Of a stretch of DNA of 64,000 bases, positions 61,714 to 64,000 are shown one piece after another; position 1 is the stretch's first letter; each line of letters starts with the position of its first letter. The position numbers and the translations under genes were made by a program. The notes beneath the pieces are model-generated. The model did not search any database. It was not told where the DNA came from and worked only from the letters and a program-made list of their open reading frames with translations. The DNA lies in assembly GCF_017916515.1 (NCBI RefSeq), contig NZ_JAFMTA010000001.1, positions 1,240,001-1,304,000 on the forward strand, in the 5' to 3' direction. This DNA comes from Naasia sp. SYSU D00948 (GTDB lineage Bacteria > Actinomycetota > Actinomycetes > Actinomycetales > Microbacteriaceae).

Positions 61714-62595
61714 ATGCCCGTGGCCCGCGTCCTCCGCTCCGTTCTCGCCGCCGCCCTCCTGATCCCCGCGCTCGCCGCGTGCTCAGCGGGCGGCACGGCG
61801 ATTGATTCCGGCAGCGCGCCCGCGGCCCCGGCGGCGTCCTCCGCGTCCCCCGAGGTCAGCGTGGCCGGGGTCTCCCCGCTCGCGGGCCCGGTCTCCGGCG
61901 GTACGGCCGTCACGGTGTCGGGGGCAGGACTCGACGCGCTGGCCTCCGTGCGCATCGGTGAGGCGGAGGTTCCGCTCGAGCCGGGCGCGGACGGCACCAC
62001 CGCAACGTTCACCACCCCGGCGGCCGTCGACTTCGCTCCCGGCGCTCAGCAGCTGGCGCTCCTCGGCCCCGGCGGGAGCCCGGTCCACGAGGCGACGTTC
62101 GACTACCAGGTCTCCACACCGGTGGACCGGCAGCTGTCCTACGTGCTCGCGCACTGGCAGAGCTACAACACGGCCGAGTACCAGACGCTCGAGGGCAACG
62201 ACTGCGTCAACTTCACGAGCCAGAGCCTCGTCGCCCGTGGCTGGACCCAGGACGGCGAGTGGTTCTACGACCCGTCCTCGGTCTACTCGTCCGGCGCGCC
62301 GTGGCGCAGCTCCACCGCCTTCCGCGACTGGCTCCGCGATCGTCCCGAGCTCGCCGTCCCCCTCGACGACACCCAGCGGAACCAGGTGGTGCCCGGCGAC
62401 ATCGCGCAGTTCGACTGGGACAACAGCGGCGACCGCGACCACACGGGCGTCGTGACCCGCGTCGAGCACACCGACGCCGGAACGAAGATCTACTTCGCGG
62501 GCCACACCCTCGACTCCGACTACCGGGACGTCGACCAGGCGATCACGGTCGACCACCCGGGCGGCACGGCGTACTACTGGCATATCGTCGGCTAG
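61714..62595 (+). CDS. Lipoprotein with IPT/TIG domain and amidase-6-like cysteine domain
   Basis: A 293-residue exported protein. The signal ends in LAAC (Cys about 19), then an Ala/Ser linker, an IPT/TIG Ig-like domain (about 45-135, VSPLAGPVSGGTAVTVSGAG) and a C-terminal putative amidase domain (about 140-293). The amidase part has Cys164 in GNDCVNFTSQSL and His243 in RDHTGVVTRVE, the NlpC/P60-like pairing of amidase_6 proteins. It may cut or bind cell-wall peptides. It follows the M15 peptidase by 46 nt and probably shares its transcript. ATG 61714; GTG 61720 possible. Confidence 0.88.
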   Translation: MPVARVLRSVLAAALLIPALAACSAGGTAIDSGSAPAAPAASSASPEVSVAGVSPLAGPVSGGTAVTVSGAGLDALASVRIGEAEVPLEPGADGTTATFTTPAAVDFAPGAQQLALLGPGGSPVHEATFDYQVSTPVDRQLSYVLAHWQSYNTAEYQTLEGNDCVNFTSQSLVARGWTQDGEWFYDPSSVYSSGAPWRSSTAFRDWLRDRPELAVPLDDTQRNQVVPGDIAQFDWDNSGDRDHTGVVTRVEHTDAGTKIYFAGHTLDSDYRDVDQAITVDHPGGTAYYWHIVG

Positions 62596-62610
62596 CCGGC
62601 CCGCGACCGG

Positions 62611-63222
62611 CTACTCCTCGCCGACGTCGCCGGTCCGGAACTCCTCGGGTGCGAGCGCGGTGTAGACGACGCCGGTGGACGAGATGCGGGAGTCGACGAG
62701 ACGGTAGGAGCGCGGCGGTGCGTCCTCGCCGAAGAGGCGCTTCCCCGCGCCCACGGTGACCGGGAACGTGAGCAGCCGGTACTCGTCGATCAGGCCGGCC
62801 TCGTGGAGGGTGCGCGCCAGCTGGGCGCTCCCGTGCACCTGCAGCTCGCCGCCCGGCCGCTCCTTCAGTGCGCGGACCTCCTCCACCGGATCGCCGGAGA
62901 GCACGGTCGTGTCTCCCCAGTCCGGATCGGTCAGCGTGCGGGAGACGACGAACTTGGGACCCGCATTGAGCGCGGCGGCGACCGCGTCGTCCTCGACCGG
63001 CACCTGCGGCCAGTAGCTCCGCATCAGCTCGAACGTCGTGCGGCCGAGCAGCACGGCGTCGCACCGCTGGAACCAGCCGTCGACGACCTCGCCGAACACC
63101 TCGTCGACGAACGGCGGAAGCCAGCCGCCCCGCTCGAAGCCGCCCGTCGTGTCCTCGGTCGGTCCGCCCGGAGCCTGCATCACTCCGTCGAGCGTCATGA
63201 AGGTGTGGATCGTGAGCCGCAT
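62611..63222 (-). CDS. Dihydrofolate reductase-like (RibD C-terminal fold) protein
   Basis: A 203-residue reductase-fold protein opening RLTIHTFMTLDGVMQAPGG, with VLLGRTTFELMRSYWP and LTFPVTVGAGKRLF, the signature of the RibD_C/YwjB-like group. Many are uncharacterised NADPH reductases, not true DHFR. ATG at 63222. It ends 15 nt from the convergent amidase lipoprotein gene. Confidence 0.9.
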   Translation of the reverse strand: MRLTIHTFMTLDGVMQAPGGPTEDTTGGFERGGWLPPFVDEVFGEVVDGWFQRCDAVLLGRTTFELMRSYWPQVPVEDDAVAAALNAGPKFVVSRTLTDPDWGDTTVLSGDPVEEVRALKERPGGELQVHGSAQLARTLHEAGLIDEYRLLTFPVTVGAGKRLFGEDAPPRSYRLVDSRISSTGVVYTALAPEEFRTGDVGEE

Positions 63223-63292
63223 GTCTTCCTCTCCTGTCCGAGCCGGTTCCGGCCCTCACCATCTCGTCGATTCGGAGAGGAGGATTTCGACA

Positions 63293-64000
63293 TCACCCGA
63301 GCGCCGTGTCGACGATCCGCTTCGCCTCCGCCTGGACCTCCCGCAGGTGGTCCACTCCCTTGAACGACTCCGCGTAGATCTTGTAGACGTCCTCCGTGCC
63401 GCTCGGCCGCGCGGCGAACCACGCGTTCTCGCTGACCACCTTCACCCCGCCGATCGCCGCGCCGTTGCCGGGCGCCGCGCTCAGCTTGGCCACGATCGGC
63501 TCGCCCGCGAGCTCCATCGCCGTGATGGCGTCGCCGTCGAGCTTCCCCAGCCGCGCCTTCTGGTCCTTCGTGGCGGCGGCGTCGACGCGCTCGTAGGCGG
63601 GAGCGCCGAACTGCTCCGTCAGCTCCGCGTACAGCCGGCTGGGCGTCTTGCCGGTCTTCGCAAGGATCTCGCTCGCGAGCAGCGCGAGGATGATGCCGTC
63701 CTTGTCCGTCGTCCACACGGTGCCGTCGAAGCGGAGGAAGCTCGCGCCCGCGGACTCCTCGCCGCCGAACGCGACGGAGCCGTCGACGAGTCCCGGCACG
63801 AACCACTTGAACCCGACGGGGACCTCCCAGAGCCTGCGCCCGAGGGATTCCGCGACCCGGTCGATCATCGACGAGGACACGAGCGTCTTGCCGATCGCGG
63901 CATCGCTGCGCCAGCCCGGACGGTTGCCGTAGAGGTACTGGATGGCGACGGCCAGGTAGTGGTTCGGGTTCATCAGGCCGGCGTCCGGGGTCACGATGCC
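63293..64000 (-). CDS. pgm: Phosphoglucomutase, C-terminal part (runs off right edge)
   Basis: The visible 235 residues end with the phosphate-binding loop [19 protein letters not shown] of alpha-phosphohexomutases. They include the sugar-ring loop [14 protein letters not shown] and the metal/hinge segment [17 protein letters not shown]. The match is to the Pgm type that interconverts glucose-1-phosphate and glucose-6-phosphate. The start and the catalytic Ser are beyond base 64000, so completeness cannot be judged. Confidence 0.93.
   Translation of the reverse strand, partial: GIVTPDAGLMNPNHYLAVAIQYLYGNRPGWRSDAAIGKTLVSSSMIDRVAESLGRRLWEVPVGFKWFVPGLVDGSVAFGGEESAGASFLRFDGTVWTTDKDGIILALLASEILAKTGKTPSRLYAELTEQFGAPAYERVDAAATKDQKARLGKLDGDAITAMELAGEPIVAKLSAAPGNGAAIGGVKVVSENAWFAARPSGTEDVYKIYAESFKGVDHLREVQAEAKRIVDTALG

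Noticed and set aside
58278-62015. Apparent 1245-codon frame joining the hydroxyacid dehydrogenase to upstream sequence
   Set aside because: Only the last 330 residues are a real protein; the rest lies in the wrong frame of the aldehyde dehydrogenase and other genes.

Overview
The window is a 64 kb piece of a high-GC actinobacterial chromosome. Gene content points to the family Microbacteriaceae (a Rathayibacter/Leifsonia/Clavibacter-like organism; genus not provable from this window). The reasons are a complete coproporphyrin-dependent heme pathway with chdC, a NucS mismatch endonuclease in place of MutSL, CelR-type 14-bp cellulose operators, actinobacterial holin-X and DUF3618 envelope genes, many GTG starts, and several start codons that sit 6-8 nt behind a TANNNT hexamer (leaderless style). 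No rRNA, tRNA, CRISPR array, transposase, prophage or plasmid function was seen. This is ordinary chromosomal backbone with metabolic and accessory islands.

Layout. 1-7.1 kb: a three-gene UPF0718 permease/TIGR03943/Ig-like operon (the last gene runs off the left edge), a GNAT enzyme, a lipoprotein, a YdcZ-type DMT transporter, a GH13 alpha-glucosidase and a HAD phosphatase. 7.2-12.4 kb: a small acidic protein, nucS behind an MFS gene, an M13 peptidase, and a class A beta-lactamase-like protein whose catalytic motifs look substituted. 12.4-23.3 kb: heme biosynthesis, with hemA leftward and hemE-cgoX-(three small envelope genes)-chdC-cpfC-hemC-hemD-hemB-hemL rightward, nearly all joined by 4-nt ATGA/GTGA overlaps. 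23.4-34.1 kb: an AcuI-like reductase, an HhH DNA glycosylase, a berberine-bridge-type FAD oxidoreductase, a full-length PutA, TMEM175, GntR and Lrp regulators, and a divergent ddaH-rocD pair. PutA plus ddaH-rocD channels (methyl)arginine, ornithine and proline towards glutamate. 34.3-40.7 kb: a Gfo/Idh oxidoreductase with an FGGY-like kinase, an 8-oxoguanine-deaminase-type amidohydrolase, and the divergent lldD/lldR-like pair sharing one perfect 15-nt FadR-type palindrome. 40.7-47.7 kb: a divergent TreS-like GH13 protein, then the ATP-grasp/alpha-E/transglutaminase cassette predicted to make and process a peptide, and an HtrA-like protease without membrane anchor. 47.7-50.7 kb: a secreted hypothetical protein, an alpha/beta hydrolase with a permuted lipoate ligase, and a GNAT protein.

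50.8-60.8 kb is the clearest functional system: a cellulose/cellobiose regulon. A secreted GH6 cellulase faces a leftward operon: cellobiose-type ABC importer (binding lipoprotein and two permeases), GH1 beta-glucosidase, and CelR repressor. The perfect CelR operator TGGGAGCGCTCCCA lies before the cellulase. A tandem pair of such sites lies just downstream of a consensus TTGACA-17-TAGTTT promoter before the importer. A 13-bp hairpin between the binding protein and permease genes probably sets their expression ratio. A related but altered operator precedes an aldehyde dehydrogenase/D-2-hydroxyacid dehydrogenase pair. 60.9-64 kb: a VanY-type D,D-carboxypeptidase lipoprotein, an IPT/TIG plus amidase lipoprotein, a RibD/DHFR-fold protein and the end of phosphoglucomutase.

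The least explained items are the apparently dead beta-lactamase-fold protein, a family of TGCRCGGATCMGG repeats at two convergent gene junctions, the altered operator, and the ATP-grasp/alpha-E/transglutaminase cassette beside a divergent GH13 enzyme.
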